Assembly (NCBI RefSeq): GCF_010119245.1
Contig: NZ_WNKG01000002.1
Coordinates: 310,001-374,000 of the forward strand
Reading direction: 5' to 3'
Length of the DNA stretch: 64,000 nucleotides
From: Cyclobacterium salsum
GTDB lineage: Bacteria; Bacteroidota; Bacteroidia; Cytophagales; Cyclobacteriaceae
Positions within the stretch are counted from its first letter, which is position 1; each line of letters begins with the position of its first letter. The notes below the pieces were generated by a model that did not search any database, was not told where the DNA came from, and saw only the letters and a list, made by a program, of their open reading frames with translations. The position numbers were made by a program, and so were the translations under genes. This document shows, piece by piece, positions 35,521 through 45,147 of this stretch.

Positions 35521-36867
35521 TCATTGTTGTGATTTATTCTTTTTATTGTAAAAATAGCCTATAAGAAAAAAAGTAAGCGTAAGAGCAAAAGATATACCTG
35601 TAAAATAAATAAGCCCCATCTTTTGTATAATAAGTGGAGAAAGCCCTGTAATTAAACCACCTCCGACAAAAGGTTCAAATAAAAGCTGTTTTAATGCAAA
35701 TGCTTCTTTACCGTTACTTTTATTGTTTTTGTCTACGATAGATTGAAACATTAAGCCAATAGATGTGGTCCCCATCGACTGCCCATAATCAGCGATGCCC
35801 CTTTCGAACGCGTAATTTGGAATAAGGATTCTATATGTTAATAGAAAGCAAGATATATTCCATAAAAAACCGGCAACCAGCAAAACAAAGACTAAAATAA
35901 TGTTATCCTTTATAACGGTTAAGTTTATGGTCCCAATGGCCATAATGATGACAGCATCCAGAGAAAAGGTTTGAATTTGCTTCACAGTTCTTCTATTAAC
36001 TATATCAATCGAAATAAATCTATTAATTAGGACTTGTAGAATGGCCCCTCCAAGTAAGGCCAACGGAAAAAATGGGATGTACTGTACAAATTCGGTTTTA
36101 TATAAAAACTTTAATAATACCGTACTTTCGATATAGTAAAGGGAGTCCAATAACAACTGACCCAATACTATGGCGATTCCGATGATAGCCAGTTGTATAA
36201 TGAAAGTGTTTTGAAACCTGCTAATTTTTATTACTTCTTTATTACTTTCCTGCTGTTCAAGATGAATTATTTTATCTTGATTTTTAAAATTAATTAAAAA
36301 AATACCGCTTAAGATTCCGGTTAACATAGCCAACGGTGCAAGAGCTACTGTTATAGACTTTGCGTCAGTTAGACCAATAGACCTAAATGTCTCATCCATT
36401 CCTACGGCAACTCCCACGCCTCCTTGAAAACTTATCTCAATAAAACTAGCAACACTTGGGTCCAGGTCAAAAATGGGAATCAATACAAAAAATGTGAGTA
36501 AACCTCCTATTAAATACTGCCCCCAAGCGAGCGTCTGTCCTAATGAAGCTTGTGGGATTGCCAACCTCATTGAAGTTTTAAAATTGGGGATTTTTCTTCC
36601 CAGAAAAATGCATGCAAAGACTATATTGACAAAAAACAATGCCAACTCATTCCATGAGTCTTGTATGTCCTGAGAGATAAAATTTAAATCGAGAGTTCGC
36701 CCAAAAACCTGAGGACCAGCGAGAAGAGCGATTAACCCTCCCAAGAAGGCCCTTGGGATGTGATATTTTTTTAGAATTGGAACAAAACTTAAAATGAATT
36801 CTGCTAATAGTGCAAAAACCGTTGCGAGAAATAAAGCTTTAAAATAAATTGGGATGGATTCATGCAT
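35521..36867 (-). CDS. GltS-like sodium/glutamate symporter (ESS family)
   Basis: The 448-residue integral membrane protein has about ten to twelve hydrophobic helices. Family features are the N-terminal YHIPRAFLGGLIALLAGP, the re-entrant Gly-rich loop ISFQGGVGVAVGMDETFRSI, and the second-half block ERGIADYGQSMGTTSIGLMF. ESS carriers take up glutamate with sodium. The gene is AT-rich compared with the polysaccharide loci and sits alone on the minus strand. Other substrates cannot be excluded. Confidence 0.8.
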   Translation of the reverse strand: MHESIPIYFKALFLATVFALLAEFILSFVPILKKYHIPRAFLGGLIALLAGPQVFGRTLDLNFISQDIQDSWNELALFFVNIVFACIFLGRKIPNFKTSMRLAIPQASLGQTLAWGQYLIGGLLTFFVLIPIFDLDPSVASFIEISFQGGVGVAVGMDETFRSIGLTDAKSITVALAPLAMLTGILSGIFLINFKNQDKIIHLEQQESNKEVIKISRFQNTFIIQLAIIGIAIVLGQLLLDSLYYIESTVLLKFLYKTEFVQYIPFFPLALLGGAILQVLINRFISIDIVNRRTVKQIQTFSLDAVIIMAIGTINLTVIKDNIILVFVLLVAGFLWNISCFLLTYRILIPNYAFERGIADYGQSMGTTSIGLMFQSIVDKNNKSNGKEAFALKQLLFEPFVGGGLITGLSPLIIQKMGLIYFTGISFALTLTFFLIGYFYNKKNKSQQ

Positions 36868-37521
36868 AAAAACACTTATTTGTATGTCATACTTAACAAA
36901 ATAATTGTTTTAATTAAAGCTCTTTACTGATTCAATTATTTAGCATGTTTCAATTGGTTTATTTCAAGGCAAATGCTGCGCTTTCTTTTCAACCAAATGG
37001 ATCAAAATGATTTTGAATAAACGACAAAAGGCACTTTAATAGGCTCTAAGGTACGAAATGTTTCTCTGTATACTGCAAAGCTTCGACCAGACTGAGATAA
37101 AACCAATTTTATGTAAATTTTGTTTTTAAATATTTACCCAGATTTTTATTTTTTAAAAAGTACTTTGTTTTGTGTTTTGTACGGTTTTAATATTTATAAT
37201 TATTTAGGTCTTTGTTGATCAGGTATTGGACAGGTTTGTAAAAATCTGGCAATAAGGTTAAGTTGGCGCGAGGTTAGGTCTTCAGGCATATTCTGACAGA
37301 ATAGAAAAAAGCCGTAAGGGTTTCCCATAATCTAATGGTCCCGACAAAAAAACTGGTACAGTTATAAAATGAAATAAGTGCTCAATAATACTTAAACGTG
37401 TGGACCGATTTCGCGTTAGAAAGAAAGTTTCCAATTATCAAAAACGAAATGAATAGTAAGCTAAAAGCCTTTTAGAAACAAGCGCAGACTTTACCGATTT
37501 AATAGTAAACCTTTTTTAGAA
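36868..37521. other. 654-bp AT-rich intergenic region between divergent transporters
   Basis: No gene is seen. It must contain both promoters. One weak candidate for the plus strand is TTTG at 37164-37167 with TAATATTT 20 bp later (37188-37195), which only partly matches the Bacteroidota consensus. Confidence 0.5.
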
Positions 37522-38814
37522 ATGCAACACAGACAAGAGTATGATAAAAAAGCGATGGGCCTATGGACAGCCACCTCGATCGGAGTAGGTGCAATGATCG
37601 GAGCCGGGATTTTTGCCCTCATGGGCATTGCCGTTCAAATTGCTGGAAAATTTGCCTATCTCTCATTTATAGTAGCCGGAATAATTGCTGCCTTAACCAG
37701 CTATTCGGTGTCCAGACTTGCCGTAAAATTTCCCAGTAAAGGCGGGCCCGTTGAATATTTAAACAAGGCCTATGGTAAAGGTACATTTGCAGGAGGATTG
37801 AATATCGCGATGTGGTTAGGTTACCTGATTGTAACCTCTCTCTATGCCAAAGCCTTTGGCGAATACGGAACTGCGCTTTCAGGAATGGAGAATAGTTCAT
37901 TCCTGTTACCCATTTTGAGTAGTTTCATTGTGATTTTTTTTGTTTTTATAAATTTTATAGGTGCCTCATTGGTAGGTAAATCGGAATTAGTTACCGTATT
38001 GGTCAAAACCGGGGTTCTCCTGTTGTTTTGTGCAGTTGGCTTAACTACAGTTCAGACCGAAGAGCTGATGGCAGCAACATCATTTCGTTTTTCAGATGTA
38101 GTGTTCGCCAGTGGAGTAATTTTCATGTCCTACGAGGGTTTCGGCCTTGTGGCAAATACAGCTGAAGATTTAAGAAAACCATCTAAGAATCTCCCAATAG
38201 CGCTGTTTTTAAGTGTTGGCATTGTCATGCTTATTTATATTTTGGCCACAATGGTTGTGGTGGGCAACCTTTCTATACCTGAAATAGTAAACGCTAAAGA
38301 ATACGTGCTGGCAGAGGCTGCCAGGCCTTTGTTGGGGAGTTTAGGGTTTGAGATAATGGCTATTGCGGCTTTATTTTCGACTGCATCGGCCATAAATGCA
38401 ACTGTCTATGGTCCAGTGAACATGGTCCAGGAGACGTCTAAGGCCAAACAGTTACCATATTTCTTTACGAAAGATCTTTTTGGACACCAGTCCGGTATAG
38501 CACTATTGATAACAGGAGGAATTGTACTGCTGATCACTAATACGTTAAATTTAGAATCGATTGCAGAGGTAGGGAGCTTGGTGTTTTTAATGATTTATAC
38601 CGCTGTGAATATTGCCAATTTTAAACTGCGACATCAAACTAAAAGTAAAATTTGGTTAGTGGTGCTGGGAATTTCAGGGACTACCTTTGCATTTGGTGCT
38701 CTTTTTTATTATCAGTGGCAAAAAGACAGCCTCTCTATATCTGTTTTTCTTGGCTTAATCCTGCTTTGTTTTATGTATGAGTGGTTTTTTCAGCAGAAGA
38801 ATGAATTAAGGTGA
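37522..38814 (+). CDS. APC-family amino acid permease
   Basis: The 430-residue membrane protein opens with the APC signature (IGVGAMIGAGIFALMGIAV) and continues with about twelve hydrophobic segments, including GPVEYLNKAYGKGTFAGGLN and MSYEGFGLVANTAEDLRKPS (helix 6 region). These carriers exchange or import amino acids with protons or sodium. The closing residues are polar, as usual. A hairpin with a T-tract follows within 40 bp. The substrate is not readable. Confidence 0.88.
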   Translation: MQHRQEYDKKAMGLWTATSIGVGAMIGAGIFALMGIAVQIAGKFAYLSFIVAGIIAALTSYSVSRLAVKFPSKGGPVEYLNKAYGKGTFAGGLNIAMWLGYLIVTSLYAKAFGEYGTALSGMENSSFLLPILSSFIVIFFVFINFIGASLVGKSELVTVLVKTGVLLLFCAVGLTTVQTEELMAATSFRFSDVVFASGVIFMSYEGFGLVANTAEDLRKPSKNLPIALFLSVGIVMLIYILATMVVVGNLSIPEIVNAKEYVLAEAARPLLGSLGFEIMAIAALFSTASAINATVYGPVNMVQETSKAKQLPYFFTKDLFGHQSGIALLITGGIVLLITNTLNLESIAEVGSLVFLMIYTAVNIANFKLRHQTKSKIWLVVLGISGTTFAFGALFYYQWQKDSLSISVFLGLILLCFMYEWFFQQKNELR

Positions 38815-38845
38815 GCAACACATGGGGTAGTTCACAGAGAGGAAT

Positions 38846-38886
38846 AAGCCGCCGCCAGCCGTTGATCACCCAGTAGGAGGCTTTTT
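38846..38886 (+). terminator. Candidate terminator after the APC permease gene
   Basis: AAGCCGCC pairs with GGAGGCTT (one mismatch) over a long loop, followed by a short T-tract. It lies about 30 bp past the stop at 38814. Confidence 0.45.
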
Positions 38887-38938
38887 ACTCTTAGGCCAAT
38901 CACCTGAACTTATTTAACCCAGAATACAGGTCATTTGA

Positions 38939-39832
38939 TCACGGATTCTTCGTGTTAACTTGAGATAAGAATACACCAACAAAAACGATAGCAAGACCGG
39001 TAATATCCATTGGTTGGATTTTATCTCCAAAAGCAAGCCAGGCCATAAACATGGTTACGGGAGGCCCCAGGTAAAACAAACTGGCCACCCGGGTAGCTTC
39101 AATTCGTTCGATTAACAGCCATAACAATACATAGGCTCCCAGTGAAACAGCAAGCGTTAGCCAGATCATGGCGTAGATGAATTCGGCCTCCCATTGGGTA
39201 GCTAATTTTTCAATAAAAATAGCGGGTAACGCCAAGGCCAAAGTGGTTGCCAGGCTTTGATAGAACAAGGCGAGGTCTACTGGTAATTTTTTACTTCTTT
39301 TTTCTACTTCCATCCGTCGCTGTATCAGACTTGCCCCAGTCATGCCAATAACAGATCCCAACGGAATAAGGTATCCAAAAATGGATGAATAGCTCCCAAA
39401 ATCAATTCGGAAAGCCACGGTGATAACAACGCCCAAAAAGCCCAATACCAGTCCTAACCATTGGTACCAATTTGCTTGTTCCCCGCCAACAACCACTCCG
39501 GTAAGAGCACCAGTAGCCAAAGGCTGTAATGCCACAATTAATGCCACAATACCCGCCGGAACCTGGTAATCCAGTGCTAGCAAAACACAAGTAAGCCACA
39601 GGCCGTGAGCCAAAATACCAATCAGCATATGGGGAGCTGCCAGGCTCCAACTTACCCATCGAAAACGCTGTCTTAGCAGCAAGTATAAAACGATTACCAT
39701 CGTTAGCGCCAGGTACCGCCAAAAAACCAAGGTGAAAGGTCCGGTGTAGGGAAGCCCATAAACGGCTCCAATAAATCCCGAATTCCATAGGAGAACAAAT
39801 CCCGTGATTAGTATAAGCGTGGTTCTTTTCAT
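38939..39832 (-). CDS. EamA-family (DMT superfamily) transporter
   Basis: The 297-residue protein has ten hydrophobic segments in two EamA repeats: the first with LLWNSGFIGAVYGLPYTGPF and LVFWRYLALTMVIVLYLL, the second with LPVDLALFYQSLATTLALAL and the end YLGPPVTMFMAWLAFGDKIQ. Members export or import amino acids and other small metabolites. I start at the ATG at 39832; a GTG 12 bases earlier is the alternative. It is convergent with the APC permease gene. Confidence 0.87.
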   Translation of the reverse strand: MKRTTLILITGFVLLWNSGFIGAVYGLPYTGPFTLVFWRYLALTMVIVLYLLLRQRFRWVSWSLAAPHMLIGILAHGLWLTCVLLALDYQVPAGIVALIVALQPLATGALTGVVVGGEQANWYQWLGLVLGFLGVVITVAFRIDFGSYSSIFGYLIPLGSVIGMTGASLIQRRMEVEKRSKKLPVDLALFYQSLATTLALALPAIFIEKLATQWEAEFIYAMIWLTLAVSLGAYVLLWLLIERIEATRVASLFYLGPPVTMFMAWLAFGDKIQPMDITGLAIVFVGVFLSQVNTKNP

Positions 39833-39844
39833 CAAAGCCGACAC

Positions 39845-40334
39845 CGTATAAGCAACATTATTTTTATTTTGGGTTTTCTTTTACATCAGTCCGGTTGTCA
39901 ATTAGGGTTTTTAGGACGGACAAGCATCGATAATAAAAGATAAATTCTTTTTTAATTAAGAGGCTGGTTCGATTGTCCCTCGCCCGGTATTGCTGGGAAT
40001 AAGTTAACAATTCCATTCAAAAAACAAAGCGAACCGATTTCATGTAGGTAGGAAACGACCAGGATACCATCGTAGACCAAATTGAATGGTACCCGAAAGG
40101 TATTTTTCTTGTTTTCGCACGAAAATGGCTTTTCTTGTCCAAACGGCATCGCACTCTCTCGGGAAAGGGCCCATGGATGTGCCTCATTTCCATTTTTGTC
40201 TAGCGTAGTGGTTTACTTTTTCGGTAACAATCTCCATTTGGGATAAGATACCATATTTTTTGGCTAAGATGTAGCATAGGTTTCGCCATACAGAATTCTA
40301 AATTAGCCTATCCTTTCACATCTAATCAACGCTT
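39845..40334. other. 490-bp intergenic region upstream of susC
   Basis: No credible gene; a 65-codon minus-strand frame at 39952-40149 has no protein-like features. The susC promoter should lie here. TAGGTTTC near 40290 is a one-mismatch -7 box, but without a -33 box at proper spacing. Confidence 0.5.
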
Positions 40335-43300
40335 ATGAAAAATGTTACCCTACATCCCCTATTTCACAGGACTTTCCTTTGCATAGGGGCAATGCTGCTT
40401 TTGGGGCTGCTGGCCTCTGAGGCATTCGCACAGACCCGGGTCAGTGGTACGGTTCGCAACGAATCCAACGAGCCTTTGCCTGGAGTCAGTATATTGGTGG
40501 TGGGCACCTCCACAGGAACCGTTACGGATATTGAGGGCCAATATGCCCTTACCGTTCCCGAGGGCTCCCAACGACTTTCCTTTTCCTTTATCGGTTTTGA
40601 ATCCCAGACGACGGATCTTAATGGCCGTAGCACCCTGGATGTGGTGATGCAGGAAGATTCGCAGGACCTGGGTGAAGTGGTGGTCACTGCCTTTGGTGTA
40701 CAGCGGGAGCGAAAAGAATTGGGCTACACCGTGCAGGCGCTGAAGCCGGAAGACCTGACCACGGCCAATGACTTTAACCTGGTCAATTCCCTGAGCGGAA
40801 AAATCGCCGGGGTGCAGGTAACCAACAGTGGTTCCCAGGTAGGCGCGTCTTCCCGAATCGTTATCCGGGGAAATGCTTCCTTCTCCGGAAACCAGCCCTT
40901 GTTTGTCGTAGACGGAATTCCCATCGATAATTCCAGCAGCAATCTGGGAGGAGCCGGTGGACTGGATTATGGCAACACGGCCGCAGATATCGACCCGGAG
41001 AACATTGCCTCCCTGACCGTACTGAAAGGGGCCAATGCAGCCGCCCTGTATGGCAACCGGGCTACCCACGGGGTAATTTTGATTGAAACCAAAAAAGGCA
41101 AGCAAGGAAAAGCCGGATTGGGCGTGGAGTTCAATTCTTCCATGGTTTTTGACGTGCCCAGTTTTTTTATGGATTTTCAGAACGAATACGGCCCCGGTCA
41201 GCGGGGTGGCGAATACGACTGGCAACAGTACCTGGAAAATAACCCCGGGTCCAACCTGAGTTACAACGAATACGCCAAGCAAAACAGTTACAATTACGTC
41301 GACGGCATCGGGGGAGGTGTCAATGAAAATGCCACTTCCTGGGGACCGCGATACGATGCCGGCCTGCTTTTGGATCAATGGGTAAAAGGACCAGACAGTC
41401 CCTGGGAATCCATTCCCAATAACATACAGGACCACTACTTTCAGACCGGAAAGAACTTTATCAATCAAGTGGCGGTGACAGCCAGAGGCGAGGAAGCCTA
41501 TGGTAGGGTGGCCTTTTCCAACCGGCAAATGAACGGGACCTTTTTCAATACCGATCAGACGGTCAACACCTTCAATGCCAGCCTGACACTCCTGCCCACC
41601 GACAAGTTGAAAGTGAGTACGGATTTTAACTATGTCAATCGATACAGTGATAATATCCCGGTGGTTTCTTACGGGTCCATGACAAAACTGGCCTGGGGAG
41701 CTTTTCGAAACATTCCCCTGGACGAGGTAAAGAAGGTTTATGAGGAGCATGGAAACGAAATGGGAAGCGGTTACAATAGAAATGCCAATAATTTCTACTA
41801 TGATTTGGAAAACACCAACAGCATGGATCGGAAGCGATTTTTTGGTAACATTAATCTGGATTACCAGCTCAACGACTGGCTTTCCGCCAATATGGTCACT
41901 GGTTTGGATTACTATAATGAGGAAAGGGAATCCATCACCCTTTCCCGCACCCGGGCCAATATCAACAATAACCGAGGGGGGCAGTTTTCGCTTACCAATC
42001 TGAGCCGGCAGGAGTTTAACAGCGATATCCGATTGAATATCAACAAGCAATTTATGAATGATTTTTCTTTGGTGGCATTGGTTGGAGGAAATTTCCGGCA
42101 AAATACCACTGATTTCTTGTCGCTGAGTGCTCCGGATCTTGCGGTTCCGGACCTGTTTAATATTTCCAATGTCAGAGGAACCCCCGGCACTGGCATGTCT
42201 GAAAGCCAGCGCGAAACCTACAGTGTGTATTCTTCCGCAACACTGGGGTACAAAGGGTACCTGTTTCTAGGGGCTACCGGCAGAAACGACTGGAGTTCCA
42301 CCTTACCGGAGGAAAACCGCTCGTATTTCTATCCTTCGGTGAACATGGCCCTTACCCTATCGGAAGCATTGGATTTGAATTCGACTACCTTCAGCCATGC
42401 CCAGGTTCGGGCTAGTTTGGCACAGGTAGGTTCGGATACGGATCCCTACCAACTCATGGGAACCTACGGTACGACTACTTTTAATAATATTTCCCTATTT
42501 ACGCCCACGGCGGTAAAGCCACCAACCAATCTATTGCCGGAGATGACCACTTCGTTTGAAGTGGGGGCCGATCTGAGGTTTTTCTCAGACCGCCTTTCCC
42601 TGGATGCGACCTATTACCGGCAGGTGACGGAAAACATGATTTTGCAGGTGCCGACAGCCCGGTCTACCGGCTATGCCTCACAGTTGATCAATGCTGCGGA
42701 GATCGAAAACAAGGGAATCGAACTGATCTTACGAGGCAGTCTGATGCGGCGAGGGGACTTTTCCTGGGATGCTACGGTTAACTGGGCCAAGAATACCAGT
42801 ACGGTGGTTTCGCTGTATGAAGGATTGGAAAACATTACCATCAGTTCCGGATTTGGTGGCGTACGCCTGGTGGGTACTCCCGAGCAGCCCTGGGGTGATC
42901 TCAGCGGATTGCCTTACGTGCGGGATGACGCAGGCAATATCATGATCAACCCCAATGGGACACCCATGACTACCAATCAGCAGGTAATCCTTGGGAATGT
43001 AACCCCGGACTGGATCGGAGGCATTCAGAATACGTTCCGATACCGTAATTTCACCTTTGGGGGATTACTTGATTTCCGCATGGGTGGAGATTTCTTTAGT
43101 ACCACTTACTGGCATTCCTATCCCACGGGAGCCTTTGAAAACAGCGTGCAAAATGACGTGAGAGCAGAAGGTATTGTAGTAGAAGGGGTTCAGGGAGATG
43201 GCTCTCCAAACGACGTACGGATCTCGGCGCAGGATTATTACAACGGATCCTGGGTATGGAACAACCACGAATATTCGATCATTGATGGTTCTTTCGTAAA

Positions 43301-43535
43301 ACTTCGGGAATTAACCTTCGGATATCGGTTCAACATCTGGAAATTACAAAATGTTACGTTCTCTGTTTTTGGTCGGAACCTAGCCATCCTGCATCGCAGC
43401 GCGAAGGCAAAAGAACTGGGACTTGATCCCGAATCTGCTTCCCAAATGGGGGGTGGAGAAGCCGGTACCGGATTTGAAAATTTCATGCCGCCGACCAACC
43501 GATCCTATGGATTTAACCTTCGGATAGCCCTTTAA
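40335..43535 (+). CDS. SusC/RagA-type TonB-dependent outer-membrane glycan importer
   Basis: The 1066-residue protein has a signal peptide (LLGLLASEAFAQ), a carboxypeptidase-D-like N-terminal domain (about 35-115; VSGTVRNESNEPLPGVSILV), the TonB box and plug (DLGEVVVTAFGVQRERKELG; NSLSGKIAGVQVTNSGSQVG; NQPLFVVDGIPIDN; LKGANAAALYGNRATHGVIL) and a long barrel ending FMPPTNRSYGFNLRIAL. It imports oligosaccharides through the outer membrane with its SusD partner, powered by TonB. SusD follows after a short gap, then paralogue B, a sulfatase and a redox lipoprotein, which points to a sulfated glycan. Confidence 0.96.
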   Translation: MKNVTLHPLFHRTFLCIGAMLLLGLLASEAFAQTRVSGTVRNESNEPLPGVSILVVGTSTGTVTDIEGQYALTVPEGSQRLSFSFIGFESQTTDLNGRSTLDVVMQEDSQDLGEVVVTAFGVQRERKELGYTVQALKPEDLTTANDFNLVNSLSGKIAGVQVTNSGSQVGASSRIVIRGNASFSGNQPLFVVDGIPIDNSSSNLGGAGGLDYGNTAADIDPENIASLTVLKGANAAALYGNRATHGVILIETKKGKQGKAGLGVEFNSSMVFDVPSFFMDFQNEYGPGQRGGEYDWQQYLENNPGSNLSYNEYAKQNSYNYVDGIGGGVNENATSWGPRYDAGLLLDQWVKGPDSPWESIPNNIQDHYFQTGKNFINQVAVTARGEEAYGRVAFSNRQMNGTFFNTDQTVNTFNASLTLLPTDKLKVSTDFNYVNRYSDNIPVVSYGSMTKLAWGAFRNIPLDEVKKVYEEHGNEMGSGYNRNANNFYYDLENTNSMDRKRFFGNINLDYQLNDWLSANMVTGLDYYNEERESITLSRTRANINNNRGGQFSLTNLSRQEFNSDIRLNINKQFMNDFSLVALVGGNFRQNTTDFLSLSAPDLAVPDLFNISNVRGTPGTGMSESQRETYSVYSSATLGYKGYLFLGATGRNDWSSTLPEENRSYFYPSVNMALTLSEALDLNSTTFSHAQVRASLAQVGSDTDPYQLMGTYGTTTFNNISLFTPTAVKPPTNLLPEMTTSFEVGADLRFFSDRLSLDATYYRQVTENMILQVPTARSTGYASQLINAAEIENKGIELILRGSLMRRGDFSWDATVNWAKNTSTVVSLYEGLENITISSGFGGVRLVGTPEQPWGDLSGLPYVRDDAGNIMINPNGTPMTTNQQVILGNVTPDWIGGIQNTFRYRNFTFGGLLDFRMGGDFFSTTYWHSYPTGAFENSVQNDVRAEGIVVEGVQGDGSPNDVRISAQDYYNGSWVWNNHEYSIIDGSFVKLRELTFGYRFNIWKLQNVTFSVFGRNLAILHRSAKAKELGLDPESASQMGGGEAGTGFENFMPPTNRSYGFNLRIAL

Positions 43536-43577
43536 TGGTAAATCCAACAAATGTTACTTCGCAAAAACATGCTAAAA

Positions 43578-45056
43578 ATGAAACATACAATCACATATAA
43601 ATTCTTCGGCCTGCTGGCAGCTTCCGCAGTGCTTTTTGCCTCCTGTACGGAAGAATGGAATGAAATGAATACCAACCCAAACCAGCCCTCTGAAGTCCCG
43701 GCCAGCAACGTACTGGGAGCGGGCATGACGGTGGTGGCGGGTCAGTTATTTGGAGAGCGTATAGGAATCTATTATGCCGGGACATGGTCAGGGCAGTTGG
43801 CCGCGATAGGAGCCGGTGATTACGAATTCCGCGTAGATATCAACAACAGTCAATGGGACAACCTGTACAGGGGCATGGCCTATTTTGTGGATGCTGCTGA
43901 AATCGCCAGGGAAGAGGGTAACCAAAACCTGGAAGCCGTAGCCCAAATTATGAAAGCCTACACGGCCCATCAGGTAACGGATATGTGGGGAGATATCCCC
44001 TATACACAAGCCTTTCTATTAGATGAGGAGGGAATCTTAAGCCCGGAATTTGATTCCCAGGCAGCGGTGTACGAGCAGATTTTGTCGGAATTGGAGGAAG
44101 CGAACACCATGCTTGATCCTAACGGCGCAGCGTTGGGAGTGGGAGATTTCATTTATGATGGCGATATCCAAAATTGGAAAAAGTTTGCCAATTCCATTCG
44201 GCTGCGAGTGGCCATGCGCATGTCATCCGTAGCACCGCAGGAAGCGGCCCCGGTGTTGAGTCAGATAATTGGAAATCCCGCCACGTATCCCGTGTTTGAG
44301 GATCATTCGGACAATGCCTATATGGATTGGCCTGGAATCGGTGCCAATATCGAACCCTGGCGACAGCGGCTGGGAGCACCAACCAATAAAACGGATCAAT
44401 ACCGGACGAACCATGAATTGATCCAAACCTTGAAAGACCTGGACGACCCCCGTTTGCCGGTATATGCGGACGAGAATGAAAACGGAGTCTTCAACGGATA
44501 CAAAATGGGGATCGGACAGACCAGTGATCCCATGAATACCCAAGCCAATGTTTCCCATATCGGAGACCGTTTTGGATACGATGACATGGGTTTTTCTCCC
44601 TTCATGAACGCCGCTCAGGTTTGGTTTATCAAAGCCGAAGCGTTCGAACGAAACCTGGTTTCGGGAGGGAATAGCCAGGAAGCCTATGAAATGGGGATTA
44701 CCGTTTCCCTGGAAGAAAATGGTATTTCTCAGGAAATGATAACCGAGTACCTCCAAAGCCCTGGAGTTGCCTGGGATTCCGGTGCTACCACTAATCTGGA
44801 AAAGATCCGCCTGCAGAATTGGATCGCCTTGTTTAAGCAAAGTGTAGAGGCCTGGGCAGAGGTGCGCCGGACCGATGTACCCATGCTGGATGACGTTTCC
44901 AACGACTACGCTGCCAACCACAACCGGCCTCCCTTTCGCATGTCCTATCCCGCTAATGAAATTGCACACAATCAACGTTTTCCATCCGATATAGTGGAGG
45001 AAGACATTTTCTATGGCATTCAGGTTTGGTGGGATACCCGGAACGGGGTTGAATAG
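43578..45056 (+). CDS. SusD/RagB-like outer-membrane lipoprotein
   Basis: The 492-residue lipoprotein (AVLFASC lipobox; ATG at 43578 chosen because it gives a normal signal, the frame being open back to 43551) belongs to the SusD-like_2 group: TNPNQPSEVPASNVLG, GQLAAIGAGDYEFRV, MKAYTAHQVTDMWGDIPYTQ and NWKKFANSIRLRVAMRMS. It forms the surface lid over the SusC barrel and binds glycan. It directly follows susC (42 bp), as in all Sus-like systems. Confidence 0.95.
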   Translation: MKHTITYKFFGLLAASAVLFASCTEEWNEMNTNPNQPSEVPASNVLGAGMTVVAGQLFGERIGIYYAGTWSGQLAAIGAGDYEFRVDINNSQWDNLYRGMAYFVDAAEIAREEGNQNLEAVAQIMKAYTAHQVTDMWGDIPYTQAFLLDEEGILSPEFDSQAAVYEQILSELEEANTMLDPNGAALGVGDFIYDGDIQNWKKFANSIRLRVAMRMSSVAPQEAAPVLSQIIGNPATYPVFEDHSDNAYMDWPGIGANIEPWRQRLGAPTNKTDQYRTNHELIQTLKDLDDPRLPVYADENENGVFNGYKMGIGQTSDPMNTQANVSHIGDRFGYDDMGFSPFMNAAQVWFIKAEAFERNLVSGGNSQEAYEMGITVSLEENGISQEMITEYLQSPGVAWDSGATTNLEKIRLQNWIALFKQSVEAWAEVRRTDVPMLDDVSNDYAANHNRPPFRMSYPANEIAHNQRFPSDIVEEDIFYGIQVWWDTRNGVE

Positions 45057-45147
45057 GGTGCCTTGGATAACTAAGAACGACATCGAATTCGAATGCCAAC
45101 TTGGGTGAATCAACGGTACTATCGCGTGATTTTGAATTAAAAGCATT

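Noticed and set aside
40359-42101. 580-codon open frame antisense to susC
   Set aside because: The plus strand encodes an unmistakable SusC with signal, plug and barrel. The antisense product has no recognisable motif, so this is a shadow of a strongly biased coding sequence.
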